Shown here: in pieces, positions 32,761 through 44,809 of the stretch
How positions within the stretch are numbered: the stretch's first letter is position 1
Layout: every line of letters begins with the position of its first letter
Assembly: GCA_035048495.1 (NCBI GenBank)
Contig: CM068543.1
Location: forward strand, 28,075,751-28,139,750
Length of the DNA: 64,000 bases
Reading direction: 5' to 3'
DNA from: Euptelea pleiosperma
Taxonomy: Eukaryota; Streptophyta; Magnoliopsida; Ranunculales; Eupteleaceae
Program-made: the position numbers and the translations under genes
The notes under the pieces: generated by a model
The model's database searches: none
The model's input: the letters and a program-made list of their open reading frames with translations, nothing else
What the model was told of the DNA's origin: nothing

Positions 32761-33086
32761 GCCAAACATCCATAGGATCAGCGTCTTCTAAACGAATACC
32801 ACCTGGCACATATTGTGGGCGGTCATCACGGGCGATGAGTGAATTTTACTCTTCATCTAGGGGCCAAATATTATATATATTTCAAGAAAGTTCAAGCCAA
32901 AAAGTGAATGTTTGCGGCCATTTTTTGCTGCAAACATTAGCAGCTCAAATCGTAAAAAATATGGCCTCATGGAAAATATTTACCTACGTAAATAATTGTG
33001 GGGTGCAACCAAGCACCTAGAAATGCAAAAAATATGTTGCAAATGTTTACAAACAAATATTTACGGTGATACCAAGCAGGGCCTTA

Positions 33087-33597
33087 GCTTGGAATAGTAG
33101 TCTGTGAAACTTTCATCCTCATTCATTCTAATAATTTCAAATTGAGTTGTGAGCATTTGAAGTTTTGACACTTTGACAGAATTTGTTCTTTAATGGGTCA
33201 TTTTCAAAATGTCCCATGCTTGTTTTGAGGTTTCACAAGCAATTATCCTTTTGAATTTGTCAGGAGATAAAGCACAATGTATTGCATTCAATGCACGATT
33301 ATTATATTGGTATGCAACTTTATCTCCTAGACTCCGGTCTCTTTTTGGTTTGATAGCAATAATAGTTGATTCTCCAACAGTCGTTGCTATAGTAGGGGAT
33401 GTCCATCCTATTTCTACTGTTTCCCAAATCCATTCATCTAGAGATTTTAAGAAAATCCTAATTCTAGCCTTCCAGTAGGCGTAATTAGTACCATTGAATA
33501 GAGGAGGTCTAGACACAGAGTAATCCTCTTGACTCATGGTTATTCTAAAGAGACTAAGGATCACACTTGGGTTGTTAAGCCCTTTACAAAGTGACAT
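33087..33597 (-). pseudogene. Copia-A gag, N-terminal part
   Basis: The open frame from 33597 contains MSQEDYSVSRPPLFNGTNY and YWKARIRIFLKSLDEW, then NNRALNAIHCALSPDKFKRI and SKQAWDILKMTH. This is the conserved start of plant Copia gag (DUF4219/UBN2 region). An in-frame TAA at 33187-33189 interrupts it. The frame resumes with KLQMLTTQFEIIRMNEDES up to the Harbinger insertion after YYSKL. The internal Met before SQEDY is the more likely natural start; the first ATG almost touches the PBS. Confidence 0.8.
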
Positions 33598-33598
33598 T

Positions 33599-33610
33599 GC
33601 TCTGATACCA
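33599..33610 (-). promoter_or_regulatory. Primer binding site of Copia-A (tRNA-iMet type)
   Basis: TGGTATCAGAGC on the minus strand, two bases after the LTR terminus TTTCA. This is the standard Copia primer site. Confidence 0.9.
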
Positions 33611-33612
33611 AT

Positions 33613-35107
33613 TGAAATTCTCTTTTAATTACCAGGTTAAGTCTTGGAGGGGGGGTGAATAGGATAATTTTTAATTCATCTGCGAATTCTTTATGGATTA
33701 AAATTTACTGATCACACAAGGCGGATAAGGATCAAGCAATTAATATATTAATCATCTACAGAGCATGTATATGAGAAAAATGATAAACAATTATGCAAAC
33801 ATTCACAATCACACGAGACTCAGATTTATAGTGGTTCGGTGACTCCGCACCTACATCCACTGTCCAATACTCACCACGAGTAGTATTATATTATTTCAAT
33901 CATGCATTACAACATTTTCAATCGAAATAAATAATCAATCAACTAAGATTACACTTAGTCTTAATCTAACGAAAATCGCTTCTCGCTCACCTAGAGAGTC
34001 AGCCTAGGCCAGTAGTCTATTTAGAGAAATTCTTTTCTCTTGGATCTACAATCCACAACTCAGTTAGATGAGTCCACACTCATCTACCAATCACAAAATA
34101 ACAGTGTTCACAAATTTTGAATTCTATCAAAAGGTGTTGGTTCATAGAAATGCTTACCTCTCGATAAATACGATCGAGTGGAGAATCCTTTGGAGAAGAA
34201 TTTGCCCAAGAGACACTCTGCCAAGAGTAATCCTCTTCTTGGAAGAAGATTCTTGCAGAATAATAATCCCAAATAGTCTCTTCCAAACACTTAGAGCCTT
34301 CACAACGAATTCTCAACTTTGCTCTGGTGAAGCTTTCACAAATTCCAGACCTCTGGACTTAAAGAATGATAATCAAGTAACGAAAAATAGAGATTTCTTA
34401 ATTGGGTTGATTCTAATAGAAGGAGAGGGCTCTAATTTATAAGCAGGCCTCCCTTTGCTAGAACCGTACCGAATATATATAGTCGTTTGAAGGGCCAAAA
34501 TGCGCTTCTAATCGCATAAAAGATTTCATCAAATGAGATCCGAAATTGGCGGGGTCGACCAAGACTTTAGTCGGTTGCCCGCTCAGGCATTCAGCCAAAT
34601 TTCTCGAACCCGAGAGTTAGGGTCGACCAAACCATTTTGATCGGTCGACCGGACCTTCGGTCGCCCACATATAAGGGCTGGTCGGCTGGACAGTTTTGTC
34701 CATAGCCGAATGCTACCAAAGTTCTGAGAATTTCTTTTCTCATCACACGCACAATCCCTAACTAACACTTAACCATCTAGGGTAAATCAATATCCGCTGG
34801 CAACGCGAGGTTTTACTATCAGATATGCGTAAGTAACCGCAACACGAGTTTCTTCATAGTTAAACGTTCGTTGAGTGAAAACATACTTGAGCTTTTGACT
34901 TTGTCTTTAGTTTAGCTTGATCACTTGACTTTGTCTTCAGTTAATCTTGAACACTTGGGTTATTTTTTCTTCAGCTTTAATCCTTCTTTGGTTTGTTTGG
35001 TTGAAGTCAACTTGATCTTTGACACTTCAGTCTTCAGTTGATTTGAGGCACAGCGACATATATAAAAATACCAGTATCGAAAAACTAAGTATTCTTGGGA
35101 TTTGACA
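33613..35107 (-). repeat. 5' LTR of Copia-A (1495 bp)
   Basis: On the minus strand it begins TGTCAAATCCCAAG and ends AGAGAATTTCA, next to the PBS. It contains the pyrimidine-rich ATTCACCCCCCCTCCAAG phrase common before the 3' end of Sirevirus-like LTRs, and a cluster of GGTCGACC palindromes and half sites at 34550-34690. The outer flank ACTGA (35108-35112) would be the target duplication; its partner is outside the window. Confidence 0.8.
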
Positions 35108-35138
35108 ACTGAGACTTTTCATACACTCTTTATTTTTA

Positions 35139-35142
<4 letters not shown>

Positions 35143-35191
<49 letters not shown>
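35143..35191. repeat. (TA)n microsatellite
   Basis: About 24 TA units just outside the Copia-A LTR. Confidence 0.95.
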
Positions 35192-35195
<4 letters not shown>

Positions 35196-35796
35196 GAGTT
35201 GGGTGTGTAGGTTTGTTTTAGGATTTTGTTTTCTTAATAGTTTTCTATTTGTTTTAGATCTTTGCTTATTTGCATTGTTTTGAGTTCATATATTCAAAAA
35301 CAAAAATAGAAAATTTGAAAATCAAAAAATTATTTTGTGTCTTGTTAGGATTTTTTTTTAGAGTTGTGCATTGCATAATTGCTTTTAATATGATGGGCAT
35401 TAACTCTAGAAAATTCTAAAACCAGGACTTGTAACAAGGTAAATTGAGACTAGATCATTACAGAAAATTTTAGAAAATTTAGAAGATTAGCCTTTTTTAT
35501 TAATTCTCAGTTAGTGGATGTTTATAAGTTTTAACTTGTTATTCACATGCACACTGACTGACACTGGTTGGGACTAGATTTGATGGAGGTAACAAATCTA
35601 GTATTCTATAAAAATCATGAATAAACTTCTATTTTTCATAACTGTAAATTAGTTGTGTTCTTGTTCTCAGTTGATTTCGAAATTGCAATATAATCGACAG
35701 GGAAAAAGCTACCTCAAGTGGATGTAGTAAAATCTGTATGGCCCCGATCTATATAAAAATCTGATTACTTAATGCTGAAGAGGATACCATACTAAC

Positions 35797-37398
35797 TGAA
35801 ACTGGGGTTTTTCCGCGTCGTTGGTTACGGAAACACTAGAATCAACAAGATTTGTAATTTGATCCGATTATCCTGCAAAATTTAGAATTCTTGCACAGTG
35901 GGAAGTTTCGGATGTCGATCCACACTCGGGATTAGTAGCGCAGACAAGAACATAAAATGACGAATTTTTCCACAGAAAATGATAAAAATAAAGGATGGAG
36001 GGGTGAGAATGATGATCACGAGATTTAAAAATCTATTTTCTTAGAGAGAGAATTTATCAAAAAGCATATAGAATGATCAACAATAACAAATTGCCCAAAA
36101 AAATAACTATTTTATTATTTGAAATAAAAGTTGCTTACATTGCTTGAATGAAAGACTAATCTAATAGAGAGAAAGAAAGCATTATTCTAGAGAGAGAAAG
36201 GGAGTGAAACAGATCTAGAGAGAGACTAAAGAGAGAGAATATCCTAGAAATAAAAGCTCACCGTTTGATCTCACCTTGGCATGGGGAGGAATGGACGATC
36301 TTGATGGAGATGCGAATGGTGGTGAAGCGGGTTGCTGAAACCTTGGTGGAAACAAATAGGGACAAGGTCGTTGGTGGATTGAATTCGATGATTGCTAGCC
36401 GTATGCTTGCAGGTGTAGGGACGCCTTGTAGATTGGAGGTTGCTGTAGAGCACAGTACCAGCGCCTGATGGAGAACGAGGAGGAGCACAGGTTGTTGGTC
36501 GGAGTGTTCTTACCGGAGTTCGAGATGCAACTTGCAAGGTTGCAAGTTCAGACCGTTTTCACGGTGTTGCTATGCAGCAATGGTGCTGCTGCACGTTTGA
36601 GGGGGGCTGTTGTAGGCGGCAACCAGCAAATGGATGAGGGCGTTGGAGAGGAGAGCGGCTAGAGAGGTGGAGTGTTGGTTGCGCCAGCGTCAATGGAGGT
36701 CGCCGGAGTTGCAGGTGGCAACTCCAGCACCCTCTGTGGAGAGGCACACACCTGTAGAGAGGGTCAGGTTGCCGGCTGGTGGAGCAGCAGGTCGAGGAGC
36801 AAGGGCCGAAGGAAGCGAAGGAAAAGAAGGAGAACAAGGAGAAGGCGGCCGGAGTTGCTGCCTGTAACTCCAGCGAGAGATGGAGAAGGAGAAGAAGAAA
36901 AGAAGAGAAAGAAGAAGAGGAGGAGAAGGGAGAGTTGCTGGCTGCAGGGACGTGAAAGAGGAGACCACGGCCAAGAGGGAGGCAGTGTTAATGGCGCTGC
37001 ATCTTGCTGGTCCTCAAGGGAGAGGACGTTGCAGGTTTGCAACGTGGAGAGGTTGCTGCGAGGAGGAAGGTGAAGCAGCAGCAAGAAACACGAGCAGAGG
37101 TGGCCTGAGTTGCTGCCTGCAACTCCGATGGAGGGGAAGAAGAAGGAGATAGCAGAAGAAGAAGAGAAGAAGGAGGCGGTCGGAGTTCTGCAACTCCGGC
37201 CGGAATGAGGAAGAAGAAGAAGAAGAAGAAGAAGAAGAAGAAGAAAAATAAGGAGAAGAAGGAGAAAAAATGTCAGGGGCATTTTGGGAGAAGGAAAGGA
37301 GCAGAAAGGAGGGGGATTAGGGTTCAAACGAACCCTTCTCCTTCCTCTTATAAAGCTCCCTATTTCCTTTAATGGAAATAGGGTATTTTTAAAATAAA

Positions 37399-37470
<72 letters not shown>

Positions 37471-38423
37471 AAGTAAAAGTCTACTTTTCTTTGGGGAATG
37501 TCCCCATTTAGTAGGCCCCCCATTTTTTTAAAATTTAATTAAAATTATTTGGAAATTCACGGGGTCCACTAACTGGTCGGACAGCGGGTCGATGATGATG
37601 GGCCCGGCTACTGGCCCACATGGATTGATGATGTCCATCGTCTCACAAGATGATGTGACAGACAGTCTGATGGCGATCGGATGGATGGTGACTTGATTGG
37701 GACCCAGATTGGTAGATCGACGGATCTAGAGAGATCCAACGGTCCGATTGAAGATCTAACGGTCAGAAAGCTAAGGGAGATGAGATAGAGTCAATGGGCA
37801 GGAGTTCTAGGGTTAGGTCAGTAGATTCGAGGACCGAGAGATGAAGAGAGAGAGAATAAGGAGAGATGAGAGAGAAAATATCAAAAAATGGAGATAAAAG
37901 TATTGGCAAAGGGTCTGGAACCCTGGTCTTCACTGTGACCATCCTCACGCTTCTTCAGTAGAGTAGACTATCATTCCTTGCTGACTCATGTGGCTTTAAA
38001 CGCTTTGGTCCGTCTTTTGGTCATTGGCTCTCCTACTCTCTTCGTTATTTGGGCCGACCTTTTCGTCCTCTTATTCAGCCCATATTCGGCCCATATCTTC
38101 TAGTCACAGCATGTGGGCTATTTAAGCTTTTATAATGGGCTTTCCTGATCGATGTGGGCTCGCAAGTCTCGAGAATTGTCCCATCGGGGTTTCCTGCGAT
38201 AGAAGAAGCGCGTAATGAGACTCTATCAAAATGACTACATGTCTAGACTTCCGAAATTGTGTTTAATGCATGCAAATATACCATTTCGTCCAGAAAAGTG
38301 TGTTCTACGCAACACAAGAGACTCTTACGTAGAAAAGTAGATAAATAGAGTATTTTAACGTAGGAGAATACAATAACGCTAAAAGAATAATTGCTTAAAA
38401 TAAGCACTTTTGAGCGAATATCA
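35797..38423 (-). mobile_element. Solo LTR of the Athila family (Athila-3, 2627 bp)
   Basis: Minus-strand LTR with ends TGATATTCGC and a diverged CCAGTTTCA, flanked by perfect CTAAC duplications (35792-35796, 38424-38428). No internal sequence is attached, so homologous recombination between two LTRs removed the body. Palindrome at 37358-37383 (one mismatch), TATA box TTTATAAG at 37347-37354, and a (TA)n run at 37404-37467 where other copies have poly-T. Confidence 0.9.
37404..37467. repeat. (TA)n microsatellite in the solo LTR
   Basis: It occupies the position next to the promoter palindrome that is a homopolymer run in the Athila-1 and Athila-2 LTRs. Confidence 0.9.
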
Positions 38424-39219
38424 CTAACCGAGTGTAAAAGTTACCAAACCGATCAAGTGTCAAAAGATAAGAACTTGAAAAAATAAAATTCTAGTAAAGC
38501 AAGTGAGTAAAAAATAGCCTTGTTTGCTACAAAAGTAATGTGAAATCACATTGGCAAATGCACTTGAAAATAGAGAGTTTAATGAGAACCTATGAGTTCT
38601 ATGAGGATTTCATGATTGGATATAAGATACCTACAGATTTTGAGTAGATATTTAGAATTTTACTGATACCTTAGAAAGTGGAAAGTTAGATCACAGTACA
38701 CTCAAGTGAAAGAAATTGAAGATTTAACTAAAGTAAACTAGTTTGACTGACTGGCTCTGATGAATGGCCTAGACTGACTGCATTTGAACTATTCAAGATT
38801 AAACTGAGTAGTTAAGTCTAAAATCCTAAGTTTGATATTTGTTAGTACCTATCACATTGAAACTCATTATGCATTACATCTATCTTGACTTTTTGTACAT
38901 TTTGGCATACTTCAAACTTAAAATGTTTATCCGATGTGATGCGATTTGAGTTATGTGAGTTGTAAATCTTTTCAATGATGATGTACTTCTTTAAAATTTA
39001 TTTGAAAAAGATTTTTTTATTGATTAGATTCTCTATGGTTCTGGTTATATAATTTTATATTAATATACCCGAGATCTAAATTATTGATGTATTTAGATTA
39101 TGCTTCATGCTTATCTTTTAGTCTTTATACTTGTTATATTTAATGCACTTGTGTTTCATGATAATATCCAATGTATGTTATTTATCTGCTTATTTTTTGT
39201 ACCTTTGTCATTCTGTGAC

Positions 39220-39579
39220 AAAAAGGGGAAGAGAAAAATAATAGAGGTAAACTAGTAGATGCATGAGATAGGGGGAGAGAAATTTAGGGGGAGTAAAATT
39301 ATTTCAATATTTTACCATTTCTCTACCTGTGATGTGCATAATTAACTCACTGTAATGCTTAATTATTTTATATATTTCTGCCGATGATATTACATGGTAT
39401 ATTTTGATGGCGGAATGTGCAGGAAACAAATCAAACCTGTTAGTCTATTATCTGTTTGTTATCTCTGAGAGATTGTGAGATAGTGAGTGAATCATGTAAG
39501 AAGGTAGGATTATAATTCTATTCTTGTTTACCTTCTATATGATTAAATATTTTTGTCACGGAATTGTCAAAGGGGAGAT
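39220..39579 (+). promoter_or_regulatory. Polypurine tracts before the Copia-B 3' LTR
   Basis: AAAGGGGAGAT (39569-39579) directly precedes the LTR TG. Further purine tracts AAAAAGGGGAAGAG (39220-39233), GGGGGAGAG (39271-39279) and AGGGGGAG (39286-39293) lie upstream. Multiple polypurine tracts are reported as a feature of the Sirevirus genus. Confidence 0.65.
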
Positions 39580-41072
39580 TGTAAAGAATATTTTCATATT
39601 CTATTTTGACAAAGATTCTGTGTAACATAAAAAGATTCATGTAACCTTAACTACGAGCACCAGTGTAGTGTGAAGATGTCGTGGTACGCATACTTTGCCA
39701 ACTACGTGAAGACTAGAAGACAGAAACAGTAAAGATCAAACAGTTGACGACAAGAGTCGTTTGAGTAACTGCCCATTTGTCGGTTATAGATCGTGTATGC
39801 TCGCTTAAGAATGTAAGTAACTTAGTGGCCATAAGAATATATTTAAATGAATAAAATATAATGGTCAAACCTAGTCAATGGACAAACCCGAGTCGAAGTC
39901 AAGATTTTGACTTCTGGTAAAGTCTGATCAATTGAACTATTTAGGCCAATCGATTGGACAAAGCCCAATGGGACCTCTATGAAATCGATTGGACTCTATG
40001 AGATAGAACTTAATTGAAGCCCAATCGATTGGGATAGAAACTTAATTAAGTTTGATCAATTGGACTATGTACAATCGATTGGATTTACAAAGGAAAAACA
40101 CATCCGTACAAGACCAATCGATTGGACTTAGCCCAATCGATTGGACTTCAAGCGGATTGAGTCTTTTTTAGATCCAAAATTCTAGTTTCTACTTCTCCTA
40201 CTTTCTAAAAGACTCTGGGCTATGAATTCTATAAATATAACTCCTCTCTGGCATTACAATACACACTTCTATACATTAGAATACAGAGAAGAAAGTTTTA
40301 TTTATCAAGAGTGTCCATTTGAAGAGCAAAAAGCTTTTAATTCTCATAAATATCTTGTGAGCTTTTTCTCTTCTAGATCAAAGTCAAAAGCTTGATCTCC
40401 TACTTTGCTTAGGTCTTCCACATAGATACTTGACCTAGTAGACTAAGAGTACCAGTGCGTCTCAACACTATTTGAGCGACTTAGGGTTCAAGGTGTGTAC
40501 TGAATCCTTCACCTTCAGCAAAGGCTAGAGAGTTGAGAATTAAGATCGGAGTGGCTGATCGAAGGTAGGTTTGTGCAGTACTAAATTGAACAAGCGGACA
40601 AGGCTTCTTGGCTGAGAGGGTACGTGTGGATTCATAGCGTTGATTCAGAGGACGTGGACGCATCAGTAGTAGGCCTTAGTTAAGGTTGGAAGCTGCATTT
40701 GCAACAGTGCTACGTGGGTAACCTTTGTTTTATTTAAGTTTTCAGTTAATGATACTTTCCGTTTGGACGTGGTCCCGTGGTTTTCCTTGGCTAAGGTTTC
40801 CATGTAAAAACTCTTTGTCTTGTGGATATTTGATTGTTATTCCGTTAAATCTATTGATTAGATCAAACGATAGAAAGACAATATATCACGAATGTATATT
40901 TGATTTGAGTCAGTTGTGATAATTTTTTTATCAATCAACTAAAGCATGTAATTTTATTATCCTTACCAAGACCAGTAAACTTGTGATAGGTTAGATTAAT
41001 TTTTAAATACCTAATCAACCTCCCCCTCTTCTAAGTATTCTTACGTAAAAGAGAACGGACTATGTAATTTCA
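39580..41072 (+). repeat. 3' LTR of Copia-B (1493 bp)
   Basis: Begins TGTAAAGAATATTTTC after the polypurine tract and ends GTAATTTCA. It shares its whole length, inverted, with the solo LTR at 43278-51044. Between 39950 and 40145 there are six copies or near copies of CCAATCGATTGG. The LTR ends with a pyrimidine-rich CCTCCCCCTCTTCTAAG stretch typical of Sirevirus-like LTRs. Confidence 0.75.
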
Positions 41073-41089
41073 CAACATAGAAGAATAAG

Positions 41090-42424
41090 AAGAAGAAGAT
41101 GGTGAGTATATTGTAGTGGTGTGGTGGCTCCAATGAGAGCCACCGATTGTGCCCCTCAAAGTGAGAGGATGAAAGAGAGGGGAAAGGGAAGGGGAGTCAC
41201 TCGTGTTAGGGAGTCGTGAGAGAGGTTATAGAGAGATAAGGAATATGGAGAGATATGTAAGAAAAGTTGGAGAAAAGAGAGAGAGTCGTGGGAGAGATTG
41301 AGTATGAGGCCATTGAAGGAATGGAGGGGATGGTGGCAACAAGGTGAGATGGGTAAAGTAGGTTACTGGGTTTGGGTTTTCATAGAACGGGAAAGTGTTA
41401 ATGATTTTTAGGCCGTTGGATATTATGGATTAAGGCCATGGGCCTTGTGGGCCATGAGATTAAAGGGGATTATGAGGTGGAAGATATGAAAGTGAATGGC
41501 CATTGGATTGAAGGGTTGAGTGATCATGTGGTGGATAGGTTGAGATGTGACAATTGGATGGCTGAAATGAATAGAGGAATAGAGGGTTAGTGAGGGAGAT
41601 ATAATGGTTGGAGGGATGGTGATGTAGATGGGATGGATCAAGGTTAGGGGAATTATATGATGTTTGGCATGAAGTAGCGGGCTAGAGGTTTGAGGCAAAA
41701 TTAGGAGATGGCGATGTGGCCGTTAAATTCGTAGGAAGTGAGAATAAATGGTTGGGATAGGATTGGCTAAGGGATGAAAGATAACCATGATGATCAGATG
41801 GTTGATCGGACGGTTATTGACGTGGTAGTGAGATGATAGAAGATCGGATGTAATTATATGGATGATCGGATGTGGATAAAAGAGATGATAGAGAGATGAG
41901 AGAGAAAATGATAAAATAAAGAGAAAATAGTCTTCTACATTCTCCTTTATGAGCTTCACCTATAAAGTAAGCCATCGTTTCATGTCATTTGATGTGGCTT
42001 TAAACACGTTGGTCATTCTCTTTGTCTTTGGTTCGTCCTCTCTCTAGGTTCTTGATCCAACTTTACGATCCTCTGGCCCGGCCTGTACTTGGCTTCTATT
42101 TTCTTATCCTTGCCCGCTGGCTCTTTAAGCTTTGATAGCGGGCTTCTAAAGTTGATCATGGGCCCGCAAGTCTCGAGAATCATCTGATCGGGTTTTCTAC
42201 GACAAAAATTACATAATAAGACTTCTACAGAACGACTTTATATCTAAACTTCCGAAAATATATTTAATGCATGCAAATATATCATTTCGTCCAGAAACAT
42301 ATGTTCTACACAATGGAAGAGACTCCTACGTAAAAAAGTTGATAAATAGGGAAGTTTTACGTAGGGGAGTGCGATAACGCTATAAGGATAATGACTCAAA
42401 ATAAGCACTTTTAAGCGAATATCA
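41090..42424 (-). mobile_element. Old, truncated Athila-family LTR
   Basis: The 42424 end (complement TGATATTCGCTTAAAAGTGC) and the stretch 41890-42424 align with the other Athila LTRs, including GATGTGGCTTTAAAC, GGCCCGCAAGTCTCGAGAAT and TTTAATGCATGCAAATAT, but with many substitutions. The left portion is too diverged to place, and the U5 end (TGAAAGT...) is absent. The left boundary is therefore approximate. No matching duplication was found. Confidence 0.6.
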
Positions 42425-42456
42425 AATATATTCCTTACAGTAGGACTAGAATTTCT

Positions 42457-42963
42457 TTCAAGTTGAATTTGCCTTTAATCATTATGTTAACAAGATCAAA
42501 GTTTAGCATATTTTATCCTATTAATGACTTTAATCTGAGATCCACTTTAGACTTAGCACCTGTCTTGGTTTTGAAACACGTCATGAGAAATTATAGGACT
42601 TTATTGAGCAACTTCAGCATATTCATGAGAATATCTAAAAGAATCTATTTAACACTAATGCTAAGTACAAGGCTACAAATGATAAGAAGCAGCAACTTGT
42701 GAAGTTCGATATATGTTGGCACTTTTGTGTAGGATATCTTGACTAGAGGTTTCTAATAAGCTCGCTTCATGCGAAAGATTTGTCTATTGGGGATTCTTTT
42801 AAAGATCAATTCTAATGCGTATTGATTGAAGTTACCAAGTTACATTCACATGCCTAATGTTTCTAATGTGAAGCACCTCATTTCGTATCATGGTTGTAGT
42901 TATGATGATAACGCTTTGAATTCGAGGGTGAGTTCTCTTTAACTAGGGGAAGATGATCCAATG
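42457..42963 (+). pseudogene. Ty3/Gypsy pol C-terminus, degraded remnant
   Basis: Fragments in shifting frames read VEFAFNHYVNK, QLQHIHENI and KYKATNDKK, then LKLPSYIHMPNVSNVKHLI and RVSSL. These match the integrase tail of plant Ty3/Gypsy elements. Several stops and shifts are present, and RT and RNase H are absent. Orientation is plus. Confidence 0.65.
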
Positions 42964-43277
42964 TAATTACCGGACTTCGAACGGTTTGATCAGAAGAAGG
43001 TCATTAGAAAGGCCAAATGAGCACTTTAACTTCAAATGGCATAACTTTGCGATCTTAACTCGGAATTGCTATTATTAATGCATACATATGCACATGATCA
43101 TCTTGATGAGCTCCACGCGCTTAAAGCTTAAACTATTTTCATCGTTTTCGGAATGACAAAACTGGGAAAGTGGTCAAATCGCAGTTTAAAAGTTGTCTTT
43201 GTTATTTTTAGCAAGTTTTCTATTTTGGATTTAAGACTGTGTCTTTTAAGTTTCGATTTATTTTGGAAGGTGGTTAG
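42964..43277. other. Possible LTR or flank of the Gypsy remnant
   Basis: Contains phrases such as GGCATAACTTTGCGATC that resemble Gypsy LTR sequence, but no termini were identified. Confidence 0.3.
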
Positions 43278-43829
43278 TGAAATAAACACTGGTCCGTTCT
43301 TTTTAATCCAATATACCTAGAAGGGGGCGGGGGTTGATTAGATATTTAAAATTAATTAAACCTAAACAGTTTTACTAGTCTTTGGTATGTGAGAAAATCA
43401 CATGTCTTAGTTGTTTGATAAAGGATTATCACAATCGACTCAAATCGAATATACGTCCATGGTATATTTTCTTTTCATCGTTTGGTCTAATCAATATGAT
43501 AGCGGAATACAAACAAACAATCACACAAGACAAGAGATTTTTACATGAAAACCTTAGCCAAAGAAAAACCACGGGACCATGTTCAGACGGAAAGTATCAC
43601 TAACTGAAAAGTTAAACGAAACAAAGGTTACCTACGCAGCACTGTTGCAAATACGGCTTCCAAGCTTAACCAAGGCCTACTGCCGATGCGTCCACGTCCT
43701 CTAAATCAATGCTACGAATCCACGCGCGCCCTTCCAGCCAAGAAGCCTTGTCTACTTGTTCAGTTTAGTACACCCCAAACCTACCGTCGATAGGCCACTC
43801 CGATCTTAATTCTCAACACTCTAGCCTTT

Positions 43830-44809
43830 TGAAAGTTGGATTTTTCCGCGTCGTTGGTTACGGAAACCCTAACTTCAACACATTTGTAATTATCCGAGAC
43901 TTTTAACCTGTAAAATGGGCAATTTTGTACAGTGGCTTGTGTCGGATGTCGATCCGCACTCGGGATTAGTCGGATTAGCGCGAATAAGAACATAAAATGA
44001 CAGATAATATACAAGAGAAAAAGGAGAATGATGGAAGAGATGAGAAGGGCGAGTCGATTTAAAACACATCCAAATAAGATCCAGAGAAGACTAAAATTAT
44101 CGAAATCAAATTGCATTAATCAAACTGTTGTTTACATGAAATAAATGACAGAAATAAATAAAGCGGTAAATCTATTCTAGAAAGCATGTAAGAAAGTATG
44201 TAAAAAGAGATTTTAGAGAGAGAGGAAGAAGGTAGAGAGAGAATAAGGAGAGATGAGAGAAAAAGTATCAAAAAAATGGAAAAAAGCACTGGCGGAGGGT
44301 TTGGAACCCTGGTCTTCACTGTGACCATCCTCACGCTTCTCCAGTAGAGTCGACCATCATTCTTTGCTGACTCATGTGGCTTTAAACGCTTTGGTCCGTC
44401 TCTTGGTCATTGGCTCTCCTACTCTCTTCGTTCTTTGGGCCGGCTTTTTGGTCCTCTTATTCAGCCCATATTTGGCCCATATCTTCTAGTTATAGCATGT
44501 GGGCTTGTTAAGCTTTGATAATGGGCTTTCATGATCGATTTGGGCCCACAAGTCTCGAAAATCGTCCCATCGGGGTTTCCTGCGACAGAAGAAGCGCGTA
44601 ATGAGACTTTATCAGAACGGCTTAATATTTAGACTTCCGAAAATGTGTTTAATGCATGCAAATATACCATTTCGTCCAGAAAAGTGTGTTTTACGCAATG
44701 AGATAGACTCTTACGTAGAAAAGTGGATAATTAGAGCAGTTTTACGTAGGAGAGTGCGATAACGCTAACAGGATAAGTGCTTAAAATAAGCACTTTTGAG
44801 CGAATATCA
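43830..44809 (-). repeat. 3' LTR of Athila-4 (980 bp, short form)
   Basis: Has the ends of the 2.5-2.8 kb LTRs, but the middle is missing between two GA-rich tracts (compare 7900 and 9690), so it lacks the palindrome, the TATA box and the CCGGAGTTGCAG hairpins. By eye only two substitutions separate it from the other LTR. Confidence 0.85.

Larger units (their letters stand above)
31417..32851. mobile_element. Foldback MITE family A copy inside the Harbinger element
   Basis: The left arm starts GAGTAGAACTTTGCTGACC, the right arm ends with the complement GAATTTTACTC. The arms contain GGATGTTTGGCCAATCCC, ATCAGCCTGATTAGTG and ACCTTTGGATC, mirrored near 32330-32790. Other members lie at 56815-57480, 57700-57990, 59058-59371 and 59614-59961. 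A second left-arm copy (from 31673) and families B and C are inserted in it. Confidence 0.6.
31083..33083. mobile_element. PIF/Harbinger-type element with nested MITEs
   Basis: Terminal inverted repeats GGCCCTGCTTGGTATC (31083-31098) and its complement (33068-33083) are flanked by TTA on both sides (31080-31082, 33084-33086). That is the PIF/Harbinger (Tourist) signature. The subterminal arms are rich in AAATATTTAC. No transposase is present, so it is non-autonomous. Most of its 2.0 kb is later insertions. Confidence 0.85.
22199..35107 (-). mobile_element. Copia retrotransposon (Copia-A), Sirevirus-like, broken by three insertions
   Basis: Minus-strand element with a complete 5' LTR (33613-35107), a tRNA-Met PBS (33599-33610) and a gag gene in three parts. 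The parts are separated by a Harbinger element (31083-33083) and an Athila derivative (23063-31026), and the gag is terminated by the CACTA right end at 22198. The remaining gag, pol and 3' LTR would lie beyond the left end of the CACTA element and are not visible here. It is the oldest layer of the nest. Confidence 0.8.
35108..39579 (+). mobile_element. Probable 3' internal region of a second Copia element (Copia-B), split by a solo Athila LTR
   Basis: AT-rich DNA on both sides of the solo LTR ends in a polypurine tract directly before the LTR at 39580. GAGGATACCATACTAAC (35780-35796) continues as CGAGTGTAAAAG after the solo LTR (38429). No gag or pol is visible, so only the non-coding 3' part, if that, is present. 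The left limit is set by the end of Copia-A's LTR and is uncertain. Confidence 0.5.

Noticed and set aside
34068..34442. 124-codon plus-strand frame in the Copia-A LTR
   Set aside because: Antisense to the LTR, with no recognised domain.
36258..37327. Arg-rich and Leu-rich frames on both strands of the solo LTR
   Set aside because: Purine-rich LTR sequence; no conservation of frame with the other LTRs.
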